Source: Streptomyces sp. NRRL F-6492
GTDB lineage: Bacteria > Actinomycetota > Actinomycetes > Streptomycetales > Streptomycetaceae
Length of the DNA stretch: 64,000 bases
Assembly (NCBI RefSeq): GCF_001280125.1
Contig: NZ_LGEG01000171.1
Span: forward strand, 1 to 64,000
Direction: 5' to 3'
The notes beneath the pieces were generated by a model, which worked only from the letters and a program-made list of their open reading frames with translations, searched no databases and was not told the origin of the DNA. The position numbers and the translations under genes are program-made. Numbering within the stretch: position 1 is the first letter of the stretch; each line of letters begins with the position of its first letter. Positions 33,533-42,161 of this stretch are shown here, in pieces.

Positions 33533-36500
33533 CCGGGTGCTCCCAGGCGGACGAGTTCGGTGAGTTCGCGGTCGGTGAGGCGGGCGAACCCGCTGCCGCC
33601 GGAGGCCAGGACCGTGTTCTGCAGGGCGCGCTTGTGGGTGAGGAGCTGGTCGATCCGGTCCTCGATCGTGCCCCGGGTGACGAGCCGGTGGACGGTGACG
33701 GTCCGGCGCTGACCGATGCGGTGGGCGCGGTCCGACGCCTGGTCCTCGACCGCCGCGTTCCAGCTGCGGTCGAAGTGGACGACGTGGCTGGCCCGGGTCA
33801 GGTTGAGGCCGGTGCCGCCGGCCCTGAGGGAGAGGACGAGCAGGGGCGCCCCACCGCCCTGGAAGGCGTCGACGAGCTCCTGCCGCCGCCCGGCGTCCAG
33901 GCCGCCGTGCAGGAACAGCGGGCGGTGGCCCAGGTGCGCGAGGTGCTCCTCCAGGAGCCGGCCCATGGCGACGTAACTCGTGAAGACGAGGGCTGCCTCG
34001 CCGCGCCGGGCGATCGTCCCGGTGAGTTCGGCCAGCGCCTCCAGCTTGGCCGACCGCCGGCCGAACCGCCGTGCGTGCGCCGGGCCGGGATGGGTCTCCC
34101 GGAGGTAGTGCGCGGGGTGGTTGGTGATCTGCTTGAGCGCGGTGATCAGCTTCAGGACCAGGCCGGAGCGGGTGGCGGCGGAGGAGCCCGCGATCTGGTC
34201 CATCGTCTCCCGCACGACGGCCTCGTACAGGGCGACCTGCTCGGGGGTGAGTTCGACGATCCTCCGCGTCTCGACCTTGGCGGGCAGCTCCGGCGCGATG
34301 CCGGGGTCGCTCTTGGTGCGGCGCAGGACGAACGGCGCGACGAGGCGGGCGAGGGCCTGCGCGGCGGGACCGTCGGGCTCGCGCTCGGCGGCGGTCGCGT
34401 AGCGGGACCGGAACGCCTTCAGCGTGCCGAACAGGCCCGGGTTGGCCCAGTCGATCAGCGACCACAGCTCGGAGAGGTTGTTCTCCACGGGGGTGCCGGT
34501 CAGGGCGAGACGGGCGGTGGAGGTGAGCGAGCGCAGCGCCCCGGCGGTCGCCGAGGCGTGGTTCTTGGTGTGCTGGGCCTCGTCGGCGACGACCAGGTCC
34601 CAGGGGGTGGCCGCGAGTTCCGCGTCCCGCCGCAGGACGCCGTAGGTGGTGAGGACGACCGTGCGCCCGCCGACGGGGTCGAGGCTCCGGCCCGCGCCGT
34701 GGTAGCGGACCACGTCCAGATGCGGGGCGAACCGCTCGATCTCCCGCTGCCAGTTGGTGACCAGGGAGGACGGGCACACCACCAGGACGGGGCCGGTGTG
34801 CCCGGTCTCGTGGCGGTGGAGGACGTAGGCGATCGCGGTGAGGGTCTTGCCGAGGCCCATGTCGTCGGCGAGGACGGCGCCGAACCCCGCGCCGCCGGTG
34901 TGGGCGAGCCAGGCCAGGGCGCGCTCCTGGTAGCCGCGCAGCACGGCTCCGAGCCGGGCCGGAACGGCGACGGGGGAGACGTGCTCGCCCCGGCGCAGCG
35001 CGGTGACGACACCGGCGAGGTCACCGGCCGCCCGGCAGGCGACCTGCCGGCCGTCGACGCCGACGGTGCCGGTCAGCGCGGCGGCGAGCGCGTCGATCCC
35101 CGCCAGCCGGCCGATCTCCCGGCGCCGCGCGCGGGCGCGCACGGCGGGGTCGAGCAGGACCCACCGCCCGCGCACCCGGACCAGGGGGCGGGCGGCCTCG
35201 GCCAGCGCGTCCATCTCGGCCTCGTCGAGCGTGTCGTCGCCGAGCGCGACCTGCCACCGGAAGTCCAGCAGGGCCTGGAGGCTGAAGCGCGGCGCCCCGG
35301 CACCACCGGCGCCCGTCGCGGTGCCGACGACCGCGTACGAGGACAGGCCCCGGCGCAGGCGGTCCGGCCAGCGCAGCCGCAGGCCGGCGGCGGCCAGCTC
35401 CTCCTCCGCCCGCAGCAGCCGGGTGATCCCCGCCGCGTCCACGGTGAACGCCCCGGGCCGTGAGGCCAGGCCGGAGAGGCCGGGACACAGCCGGTCCAGC
35501 CGTTCCAGCCGGCGCCCGACCCGCTCGCGCGACCGGTTCCGGTCGACGCCGCGCAGGAAGGCGCGTCCCGACCACAGCAGGTGCGCCGCGACCTCGTCCC
35601 CCTCCGCTCCGGGCCCGGTGCCGATCAGGAGACGTCCCGTCAGGCGCCCCGCCAGGGCCTCGTGTTCGGAGGGCTCCCGCATCTCCAGGACGAGTCCGGG
35701 CGGCGGACCGTCGTCCAGCCGGTCCTCGACCGCGTCCAGCCAGGGCCGTACCGCCTCGGCCACGGCGTCCGGAACGCGACCGCCGGCGGGACCCGTGAAC
35801 GGGCCGGGGCCGAACATGACCGCCGCGGGTGTCCGCACCAGGCCGTCGGCCACGGCGTGCAGGAAGACGAGGACCGCCTCCCGCGCCGGCAGGGCCGCCT
35901 CCCGTGCGGGCGGGGCGGACCCGGCGCCGATGACGGCGTGGGCGTGCGGCGACATGTGGTGCGCCAGCTCCTCCACGGCCTGTAAGGCGGCGTCCGGAAG
36001 GGGGCCGACCCTCCACCGGCCGACCCCGTCGGGGCCGAGCGCCGGACGGACGAGCCCGGCGGCCACCAGCCGCACGCCCAGGCGCGCCGCCTGCTCCCAC
36101 TCCACGGCCGTGGGGTGCCACGCGGCGAACCGGGACCGTCCGAGCAGGAGCGGCACGGCCTCGTCGAGGGGCAGCCGCCAACCGGTCACCTCCACGAGTC
36201 CGTCGGCCGCCGGCACGACGAGCCGGCGGACGGTCGGGGCGAGCGGGGCGGGCAGCGGCACGACGGGCATCGGCGCGCCGTCCGCCCGGTACAGCAGCAT
36301 CCCGGCCACCGGCTCGTCGCCGGTCGGGGGGACGAGGGAGAGCGCGCACCCGGCCGCGAGCGCCTCACCGGCCACGGCGCCGGCCGACAGCCCTTCCCCC
36401 GGCACCTCCTGGATCCCCGGCACCTCCGGCGGCGCGGGGGCCTCCGTGCGCGGCGAGGGCAGGACGACCGCGGGCCGTGCGGCCCGGGGCCCCGGGATCA

Positions 36501-37791
36501 CGACGGACGCGGGGGACGGCGGCACCGGAGGCGCGGACCGTTCCGGCCGCGCGGCGCCCCCCGCGTCCAGCCGGGCCAGCTCCTCCAGGAGCGCCGCGGC
36601 CGCCTCCCGGCGCGCGTCCCCCTTCAGCCGCGCCGTGCCCGTGGCCCGGACCGTCGTGCCCGTCGCCACGTGCCGGCACGTGTACGCGCAGACCACGCTC
36701 CTGGGCCTGGAGGTGACGGTCGGCTCCGGCTTCGTGATCACCTCCAGCTGGGTGTACTTGTTCAGGTACTTCACCGGATCCCCGCCCCGGGGCACCGGCT
36801 GGATCCGGGGCGGGACCTTCCGCCGCTTCTCCTCGACCAGGTCACGCGGCTCGGGCAGCCCGCACAGCAGGGCCAGGAGGGCGACCGCGGCGCCGTGCAG
36901 GGACGTGCGCCGGTCGCCGGAGACCCGCTCGGGGCCCGTCCGCACCCGGCCGTCGGCCTCCTCCCAGCTCCACGCCGAGGCGAACCCCCCGGGGCGCTCC
37001 ACCGTCGTGTGGCGCAGTCCGGCGCTGCACGCCTCGGCCCGCCACTGCAGCAGGGTCGCCGCCGACGGAGGCATCCGCGCCGTCTGGTCGAGGGCGAGCA
37101 GCCGGACCTCCCGCCACCCGGGGGCCGTCGTGCCGAAGAGCAGCCGCAGGGCGTCGCGGTGCCGCAGGCGCGAGGCGGCCGCCCGCCGCACGAGCTCGGC
37201 GTGGAGCTCCTCGCCCGGATGCGCCGCGCTCTCCAGCCGCGTGCCCAGCAGCGTGTCGAACAGCTCCGCCGTCATCCCCGGAAGCCGCAGCCGCTCCGTC
37301 CCGACGCCGGCCAGCGCCCGGAGCACGGCGTCGGCCGCCGCCCGGCGGGCCCGCTCCGCCGAAGGGCCCGTCCGGACGGGGCCGTTCACGACCGCGTCGG
37401 CCGGGCCGATCCGGAGCTCCGCCCGGTGGAGGGTCCCCCCGTCCGGCTGCGGCGCCGAGGACTCCGCGTACGCCGGGGGCGCCCAGGCCTCCTTCTGCGC
37501 GTGCAGGGCCAGCACCTGCTGCGGCACCTCCGGGCGGTCGCCCAGGGCCGCGACCGCGCACCTCCGGGCGGGAAGCCACCCGGGGTGGTCGTCCGTCACG
37601 AGGAGCAGGATCCTCAGGTCCCGCGGGCTCAGCCCGCCCGCGAGCGCCAGCTCCTCCGCCTCGGCCGCGAGGCGCGGATCGAACCCGCCGAACGCGACGA
37701 CGTCCCGCGCCCGCTCGTGCCACGGCCCTCCGGAATCGCCCGGCGGGGGCGGGGGCGAACTGATACCGGCCGTCCGGGACTGCGTACCCAA
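33529..37791 (-). CDS. SNF2-family ATPase with three N-terminal dsRBD-like segments
   Basis: A 1,420-residue protein. The C-terminal 500 residues are a SNF2/Rad54-type double-stranded nucleic-acid translocase: LRGYQERALAWL, ADDMGLGKTLTAIAYVL (Walker A, about 976), VVADEAQHTKNH (motif II, DEAQ), LTGTPVENNLSELWSL, then LFLHGGLDAGRRQELVDAFQ and ASDRAHRIGQRRTVTVHRLV (motifs V-VI). The N-terminal 410 residues contain three segments with the alpha-beta-beta-beta-alpha pattern of dsRNA-binding domains. They lie at about 87-160 (VLALHAQKEAWAPPAYAESS ... SAERARRAAADAVLRAL), 238-314 and 335-409 (DPVKYLNKYTQLEV ... GDARREAAAALLEELARL). The start is TTG at 37791, with GGGAG seven bases upstream; the TTG at 37794 is the alternative. 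A coupled gene follows at 33532. Confidence 0.85.
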   Translation of the reverse strand: MGTQSRTAGISSPPPPPGDSGGPWHERARDVVAFGGFDPRLAAEAEELALAGGLSPRDLRILLLVTDDHPGWLPARRCAVAALGDRPEVPQQVLALHAQKEAWAPPAYAESSAPQPDGGTLHRAELRIGPADAVVNGPVRTGPSAERARRAAADAVLRALAGVGTERLRLPGMTAELFDTLLGTRLESAAHPGEELHAELVRRAAASRLRHRDALRLLFGTTAPGWREVRLLALDQTARMPPSAATLLQWRAEACSAGLRHTTVERPGGFASAWSWEEADGRVRTGPERVSGDRRTSLHGAAVALLALLCGLPEPRDLVEEKRRKVPPRIQPVPRGGDPVKYLNKYTQLEVITKPEPTVTSRPRSVVCAYTCRHVATGTTVRATGTARLKGDARREAAAALLEELARLDAGGAARPERSAPPVPPSPASVVIPGPRAARPAVVLPSPRTEAPAPPEVPGIQEVPGEGLSAGAVAGEALAAGCALSLVPPTGDEPVAGMLLYRADGAPMPVVPLPAPLAPTVRRLVVPAADGLVEVTGWRLPLDEAVPLLLGRSRFAAWHPTAVEWEQAARLGVRLVAAGLVRPALGPDGVGRWRVGPLPDAALQAVEELAHHMSPHAHAVIGAGSAPPAREAALPAREAVLVFLHAVADGLVRTPAAVMFGPGPFTGPAGGRVPDAVAEAVRPWLDAVEDRLDDGPPPGLVLEMREPSEHEALAGRLTGRLLIGTGPGAEGDEVAAHLLWSGRAFLRGVDRNRSRERVGRRLERLDRLCPGLSGLASRPGAFTVDAAGITRLLRAEEELAAAGLRLRWPDRLRRGLSSYAVVGTATGAGGAGAPRFSLQALLDFRWQVALGDDTLDEAEMDALAEAARPLVRVRGRWVLLDPAVRARARRREIGRLAGIDALAAALTGTVGVDGRQVACRAAGDLAGVVTALRRGEHVSPVAVPARLGAVLRGYQERALAWLAHTGGAGFGAVLADDMGLGKTLTAIAYVLHRHETGHTGPVLVVCPSSLVTNWQREIERFAPHLDVVRYHGAGRSLDPVGGRTVVLTTYGVLRRDAELAATPWDLVVADEAQHTKNHASATAGALRSLTSTARLALTGTPVENNLSELWSLIDWANPGLFGTLKAFRSRYATAAEREPDGPAAQALARLVAPFVLRRTKSDPGIAPELPAKVETRRIVELTPEQVALYEAVVRETMDQIAGSSAATRSGLVLKLITALKQITNHPAHYLRETHPGPAHARRFGRRSAKLEALAELTGTIARRGEAALVFTSYVAMGRLLEEHLAHLGHRPLFLHGGLDAGRRQELVDAFQGGGAPLLVLSLRAGGTGLNLTRASHVVHFDRSWNAAVEDQASDRAHRIGQRRTVTVHRLVTRGTIEDRIDQLLTHKRALQNTVLASGGSGFARLTDRELTELVRLGAPG

Positions 37792-37881
37792 CAAGAGACT
37801 CCCTGCACAGTGCGTGACACGACGAACACGTAAAGGATACGAACCGTCGTCCCCCGCCCGCCCCGATACGGCACCCGAAAA

Positions 37882-37905
37882 GCGCCAACCCTTGGCGCAT
37901 GTCAA
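37882..37905 (-). promoter_or_regulatory. Operator-like palindrome next to a -35 element
   Basis: On the minus strand a perfect TTGACA (37905-37900) is followed two bases later by a 17-bp palindrome, GCGCCAAGGGTTGGCGC, spanning 37898-37882 (seven-base arms, three-base centre). It lies about 90 bases upstream of the SNF2 start codon. A second candidate -10, TATCCT, lies at 37839-37834. The palindrome fills the spacer of the TTGACA promoter, which is where a repressor site would sit. Confidence 0.5.
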
Positions 37906-37993
37906 GCCCTTGGGCGCGCGTCGCCCCTTCCGGCGGCCGGCCGGGCCGCCCGTACGCGGCCCGTCGGCGCGCCCCCGCACCGGGCCGTGGGGA

Positions 37994-39229
37994 TCACAGG
38001 TCGGCCAGGACCTCGCGGGCCGTGCGGGTGCCGGAGGCCAGGGCGCCCTGGACCGAGCCCGTCGCCCGGTGGTCGCCGCACACGTAACGGCCGGGGGAGA
38101 CGCGGCCGGTACGGGAGAGCGGGAGGGGCGGCGGCATGGCCGGGAGGGCGTCCCGCACCACGACGCGGTGCACCGGCTCCCAGGAGCGGGCGTCCGTGCC
38201 GTAGACCTCGGAGAGGGCGGTGAGGACCGCCTCCTCCCGCTCCGGATCCGGCTCCCCGAGCACGGAGGTCGACACCAGCGCCCGGCCGTCCGTCGCGAAG
38301 CCGCGGTGCACCTCGGTCAGCACGCAGGTGTTGAGGAAGCGGCGCCGCGCGTCGACCACCAGGATCGGCTCGGACAGCGGGGAGCGTTCCGCCGCGTGGT
38401 ACAGGGTGGTGACGACGCGTCCGTCCGGCACGTCCAGGCCGGGGAGCAGCCGGGCGGCGGCGCGCGGACCGGTGGCGACCACGACCGCGCGGGCGGACAC
38501 CTCGCCGCCCCCGGCCAGGGCCACGCCCCGGTCGGTGAGCGACGCGACCGGCTCCCCGGTGCGCAGCACACCGCCGGGCAGCCCGGACGCGAGCTGCGCG
38601 GGCACGGCCCCGATGCCGTCGGCCGGCAGGCACAGGGTGCCGCGCAGCATGGTGCGCCAGACGAAGTGGAAGAAGCGGGCGGAGGTCTCCAGTTCGTCCT
38701 CCAGGAAGACCCCCGACAGGAACGGCCGGAAGAAGGTCTCCACCAGGTCCGCCGAGATTCCGGCGTCGGCCAGGGCGGTGAGGGTGGTGGCGTCGGGCCG
38801 GGTCCGCAGGTAGCGGGCCGGTGCCAGCACGTCCCTGGCCGACAGCACGCCCAGGGCGGCCAGGTCGCGGGCCGAGGCGAGCCGGCCGGGCAGCAGGTCC
38901 CGGCCCTCGCGGGGCCGGCGGGTCGGATCGACGAAGCGCCGGAACCCGTCGTCGGTGTGCACGAGCACGCCCGGCGTGAACGGCCTCAGCCGCAGGGCCC
39001 GCAGGTCCAGCCGCCTCTTCACCTGCGGGTAGGAGGTGTTGAACACCTGGAAGCCGCGGTCGACGGTGAAGCCCGCGACCCGGTCGGTGCGCATCCGGCC
39101 GCCCACGGCGTCGGAGGCTTCGAGCAACTCCACCCGCAGCCCGCCGGCGACCAGGTCGGCCGCACAGGCCAGACCGGCGGCCCCCGCTCCGACGACCACC
39201 ACGTCGACCCCGTCGTCCCTCTGCCCCAT
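37994..39229 (-). CDS. FAD-dependent amine oxidase / phytoene-desaturase-like oxidoreductase
   Basis: A 411-residue flavoprotein. The N-terminal dinucleotide fold VDVVVVGAGAAGLACAADLV is followed by the second FAD motif VELLEASDAVGGRMRTDRVA and GFTVDRGFQVFNTSYPQVKR. The C-terminal FAD-binding motif is RVSPGRYVCGDHRATGSVQG, followed by ALASGTRTAREVL. This is the layout of the NAD(P)/FAD-dependent amine oxidase-phytoene desaturase superfamily. The substrate is unknown and no carotenoid genes are nearby. ATG at 39229 follows GAGGAG at 11 bases; a GTG at 39241 would add four residues. It is a single gene between the SNF2 promoter region and a 309-bp gap before the kinase. Confidence 0.85.
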   Translation of the reverse strand: MGQRDDGVDVVVVGAGAAGLACAADLVAGGLRVELLEASDAVGGRMRTDRVAGFTVDRGFQVFNTSYPQVKRRLDLRALRLRPFTPGVLVHTDDGFRRFVDPTRRPREGRDLLPGRLASARDLAALGVLSARDVLAPARYLRTRPDATTLTALADAGISADLVETFFRPFLSGVFLEDELETSARFFHFVWRTMLRGTLCLPADGIGAVPAQLASGLPGGVLRTGEPVASLTDRGVALAGGGEVSARAVVVATGPRAAARLLPGLDVPDGRVVTTLYHAAERSPLSEPILVVDARRRFLNTCVLTEVHRGFATDGRALVSTSVLGEPDPEREEAVLTALSEVYGTDARSWEPVHRVVVRDALPAMPPPLPLSRTGRVSPGRYVCGDHRATGSVQGALASGTRTAREVLADL

Positions 39230-39538
39230 GAACGTCGTCACTCCTCACCGGACCGCCTGACTCCGGGCCGCCACGTTACGGCGGACACCCCCTGCGCGAG
39301 GGGAGGGCGCGCCGCTCTTCCGGCTACCCGGCCCGGCGGCGCCGTACCGCCGTGGCCCCGGCTTCTCCTCCACCGGATTTCCCGGCGCGGCACGGGGATG
39401 CCCCGGCGTTCCCGGGGCACGCGTACTCCCGTGCCCGAGCGCGGGCGGGGCCCACGGCCCGGAGCCGTACGGCGGCCGGGGCCGGCGCGTACCGGCGGGC
39501 GGGCGGCGGAAGACGGCAACGGAACGCAGGGAGCGTCG
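39230..39538. other. Gene-free intergenic stretch
   Basis: The 309 bp between the divergent FAD oxidoreductase and kinase genes contain no ORF with family-like sequence and no strong hairpin. The only recognisable element is the AGGGAG ribosome site of the kinase at 39528-39533. Promoters for both genes must lie here, but I cannot assign them. Confidence 0.5.
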
Positions 39539-40723
39539 ATGATGGTCCGTCCATGGTCGGTCCGACCGGATCTCCGGCTCACGGCCCACGCGGTCGCCGG
39601 GCGGTACCGGCTGGACGGCCTGCTGGGGCGCGGGGGCGCCGCCGACGTGTACGAGGCGCTGGACCTGCGGCTGCGGCGGCCGGTGGCGGTCAAGCTCTTC
39701 CGGCCGGGCGGCGAAGCCTGGACGGAGGAGCGCTTCGACGACGAGGGCCGCCTGTTGGCCCAGATGCAGCATCCCGGCCTGGTCACCCTGTACGACTCCG
39801 GACGGGAGGAGGGGCGGCCCTACCTGGTGATGCAGCTCGTCAGGGGGACGACCCTGCGCCGGCGCATCGCCGCGACCCCCCTCACGCCCCGCGAGACCGC
39901 CCGGACCGGCGCCGCGCTCGCCTCCGCCCTCGCCCACGTGCACGCGGTCGGCGTCGTGCACCGCGACGTGAAGCCGTCGAACGTCCTCCTGGACGGGGCG
40001 GACGCCCCGTACCTGACCGACTTCGGCATATCCCGCCTGCTCGACGCCACGAGCCGCGTCGAGACCGGCCCCCTCGTGGGAACCGCCGCCTACATGGCGC
40101 CGGAGCAGGCCCTGGGCAGAGGAGCCGGGCCGGCGGCGGACGTCTACAGCCTCGGTCTGGTGCTCCTGGAGGCCCTGAAGGGCGAACTGGAGTACGCGGG
40201 CGCCCCGTTGGAGTCCGCGCTCGCGCGGCTGCACCGGCCCCCCGTGATCCCGCCGGGCCTCCCGCCGGCGCTCGCCGAGCTCGTGGAGGCCATGACGGAC
40301 CCGAACGAGGCCGGCCGGCCCGACGCCGACACCTGCTTCCGCGTCCTGACGGCCGTGCCGGGCGAGGCACCCCCGCCGGCGCCGCCCGCCGAACCCCCGC
40401 TTCCCCCCGCCCGCCGCCCGGATCCGGTCTCCCGCCGCTCCGTCCGCGCCCTCACCGCCTGCGCGGCGCTGACCGTGCTCGGAGCGACCCTGACCGGTTC
40501 GATCGGCACTCCGACCGCGAGCGGGGAGGCGTCGTCCCGGGCGCCGCACCGGACCGCGACCGCGTCACCGCCGCTCCGCACGGACCGCGTCGCGGATCTC
40601 CCGCCCGGCCGCGCGGACCGCCCGGGACCGTCCTCCCCGTCGGCGGCGCCGGTCTCCGTACCCCGCCCCCGTACGGTGTCCTCCTCCGGGAAGCCCGCCG
40701 CGTCGACCGGGCCCGGGAACTGA
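39539..40723 (+). CDS. Membrane-anchored Ser/Thr protein kinase (PknB-like)
   Basis: A 394-residue eukaryotic-type kinase. Residues 20-270 hold the catalytic domain: glycine loop LLGRGGAADVYEA, VAVKLF with Lys52, catalytic loop HRDVKPSNVLL with Asp143, metal-binding DFGIS with Asp161, then GTAAYMAPEQALG. A Pro-rich juxtamembrane part follows, then a single membrane helix at about 308-327 (ALTACAALTVLGATLTGSIG) and a Ser/Pro/Arg-rich outer tail without PASTA domains. ATG at 39539 has AGGGAG five bases upstream. The last codons lie in a 23-bp inverted repeat shared with the convergent gene, giving the tail AASTGPGN. The substrate is not known; a role in sensing or morphogenesis is typical for the family. 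Confidence 0.92.
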   Translation: MMVRPWSVRPDLRLTAHAVAGRYRLDGLLGRGGAADVYEALDLRLRRPVAVKLFRPGGEAWTEERFDDEGRLLAQMQHPGLVTLYDSGREEGRPYLVMQLVRGTTLRRRIAATPLTPRETARTGAALASALAHVHAVGVVHRDVKPSNVLLDGADAPYLTDFGISRLLDATSRVETGPLVGTAAYMAPEQALGRGAGPAADVYSLGLVLLEALKGELEYAGAPLESALARLHRPPVIPPGLPPALAELVEAMTDPNEAGRPDADTCFRVLTAVPGEAPPPAPPAEPPLPPARRPDPVSRRSVRALTACAALTVLGATLTGSIGTPTASGEASSRAPHRTATASPPLRTDRVADLPPGRADRPGPSSPSAAPVSVPRPRTVSSSGKPAASTGPGN

Positions 40724-40758
40724 CGCCGTCCGTCACCCGGGCCCGGTCGACGCGGCGG
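40695..40758. terminator. 23-bp perfect inverted repeat spanning the ends of two convergent genes
   Basis: The 23 bases at 40695-40717 are the exact reverse complement of 40736-40758, separated by an 18-base loop that contains the stop codons of both the kinase (40721-40723) and the MpaB-like gene (40733-40735). The stem is almost entirely G and C (core CGTCGACCGGGCCCGGG). It is inside the coding sequence of both genes and is the only terminator candidate between them. Confidence 0.85.
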
Positions 40759-41668
40759 TCCCCCGCCCGCGCGGCGGCCCGTCGTGCCGCCCCGGTGGGA
40801 GGGTGGGCGGAGGAGGGCGCATCGCCCAGCGGATCCCCCCGGTCGCCAGCCGTCCGCCCGTCCGCGCCGCCGCCCGCACGGGCCGGGGGAGCGACGGGAG
40901 CCCCAGCTCCCCGAGGGCCCACGGCGGCAGCAGCTCCACCGCCCCCGCCGTGAGCAGGGCGTACGGCACGCGGGCCGGGCGGGGGAGCGGCGGGTCCCGC
41001 AGCAGGAAACGGGCGGTCTCCCGGGCTTCGGGGGTGCCGCCGAGTTCGTTCCGGTACGACTCCATCCGCCGCGCCAGTTCGGCCAGGCTCCGGGGCGGTT
41101 CCTCCACTCCCAGCTCCTCGGCGATCCGGGCCGTGTCCGCCACGTAGCCGTCGTAGCCCGCGCGGGTGAGCGGCGACGCCCCGTAGCGCAGGTGCGCCCG
41201 CAGGAAGCCGTGGACCTCGGCCACGTGCACCCAGCCCAGGAGGTGGGGGTCGGAGGCCCGGTAGGGCCGGCCTCCGGGCGTCGTGCCCCGCACTTGCTCG
41301 TGGACCGCCCGGACGCGATCCACCGCGTGCCGCGCGTCCTCGGCCGTGCCGAACGTCGTGACCGCGAGGAACGTGCTGGTCCGCTGCAGCCGTCCCCACG
41401 GATCGCCCCGGAACCCCGAATGGGCCGCCACGGCCGCCATGGCCGACGGGTGCAGCGACTGGAGCAGCAGCGCCGTCAGGCCCCCGACGAACATCGACGC
41501 GTCGCCGTGGACCGTGCGGATCGGCCGGTCCGGGCCGAACCAGCGGGGCCCCGGCGTTCCGTGGACGCGGGCGCGCGTCTCCTCGCCCGAGGGTCCGGCG
41601 ACGCGCCGGAAGAGCTCGCTCCCGAGCCGTTCCCTCAGGTCGTCCACGAAGGGCGGCGGCCATTCCAC
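40733..41668 (-). CDS. MpaB-like (DUF2236) haem oxygenase-family protein
   Basis: A 311-residue cytosolic protein of the oxygenase-MpaB/latex-clearing-protein superfamily. Signatures are DASMFVGGLTALLLQSLHPS, VAAHSGFRGDPWGRLQRTST, FGTAEDARHAVDRVRAVHEQ, DPHLLGWVHVAEVHGFLRAH and ARRMESYRNELGGTPEARET. The conserved His of LHPS and the central HVAE...HGF histidines are candidate haem ligands. Known relatives include rubber oxygenase and a mycophenolic acid enzyme; most bacterial members have no assigned reaction. ATG at 41668 is the family-like start. It lies 70 bp downstream of the SsgA-like gene on the same strand. Its last residues AASTGPG mirror the convergent kinase because of the shared inverted repeat. 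Confidence 0.83.
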   Translation of the reverse strand: MEWPPPFVDDLRERLGSELFRRVAGPSGEETRARVHGTPGPRWFGPDRPIRTVHGDASMFVGGLTALLLQSLHPSAMAAVAAHSGFRGDPWGRLQRTSTFLAVTTFGTAEDARHAVDRVRAVHEQVRGTTPGGRPYRASDPHLLGWVHVAEVHGFLRAHLRYGASPLTRAGYDGYVADTARIAEELGVEEPPRSLAELARRMESYRNELGGTPEARETARFLLRDPPLPRPARVPYALLTAGAVELLPPWALGELGLPSLPRPVRAAARTGGRLATGGIRWAMRPPPPTLPPGRHDGPPRGRGTAASTGPG

Positions 41669-41738
41669 AGGGACAGTATGCGCCCGTCGTGGTGAAGGCC
41701 CCCGGCGCCGCGGGCCGCCGCCCCGGGGCGGACCGGGG

Positions 41739-42161
41739 TCAGTCGGCGAGGACGTCGAGGAGCGGCCGCCAGTCGATGTGGTCGCTCTCGCTCCCGGCGG
41801 GCACGACGGTGTACGTCGTGTTCAGCCAGCGCAGCGCGGGTCCGCGGCCGAGGCCGATCAGGGCGGCGCGGGAGGGTTCGCCCAGGCGCAGGACGACCTG
41901 GTCGTAGGGGGCGGGGCGGATGTGCACCTCGCCGATGCCGACCGGCTCCTCGGTGCCGGCGAGGAACATGTCGCGGTCCAGGTGCCACACCGTGTCGCCC
42001 GTCGGGGTGTGGAGGGTGAGCTCGATGACGAAGGGGGAGCGGGACCGGTAGCGGACGGTGGCCCCGAGCGGGACGCGGCAGGAGTCGGCGATCAGGAAGG
42101 CGGTCGTCTTCCACTTGATCTCGCGGCAGACCGGCGGGACGGCAGAACTGGAACGGGACAC
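41739..42161 (-). CDS. SsgA-like (SALP) sporulation/cell-division regulator
   Basis: A 140-residue SsgA-like protein. The core reads ATVRYRSRSPFVIELTLHTP, GDTVWHLDRDMFLAGTEEPV and GIGEVHIRPAPYDQVVLRLG, followed by a longer C-terminal WLNTTYTVVPAGSESDHIDW than in SsgA or SsgB. Family members steer septum placement, peptidoglycan remodelling and spore separation and are confined to sporulating actinobacteria, which supports the Streptomyces-type assignment. I chose GTG at 42161, since GGAG lies five bases upstream; the frame is open to 42185. It may be cotranscribed with the MpaB-like gene 70 bp downstream. Confidence 0.85.
   Translation of the reverse strand: MSRSSSAVPPVCREIKWKTTAFLIADSCRVPLGATVRYRSRSPFVIELTLHTPTGDTVWHLDRDMFLAGTEEPVGIGEVHIRPAPYDQVVLRLGEPSRAALIGLGRGPALRWLNTTYTVVPAGSESDHIDWRPLLDVLAD

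Noticed and set aside
34000..40723. 1,906-codon plus-strand frame ending in the kinase
   Set aside because: Only the last 394 codons, from 39539, encode protein-like sequence; the rest is antisense to the SNF2 and FAD-oxidoreductase genes.
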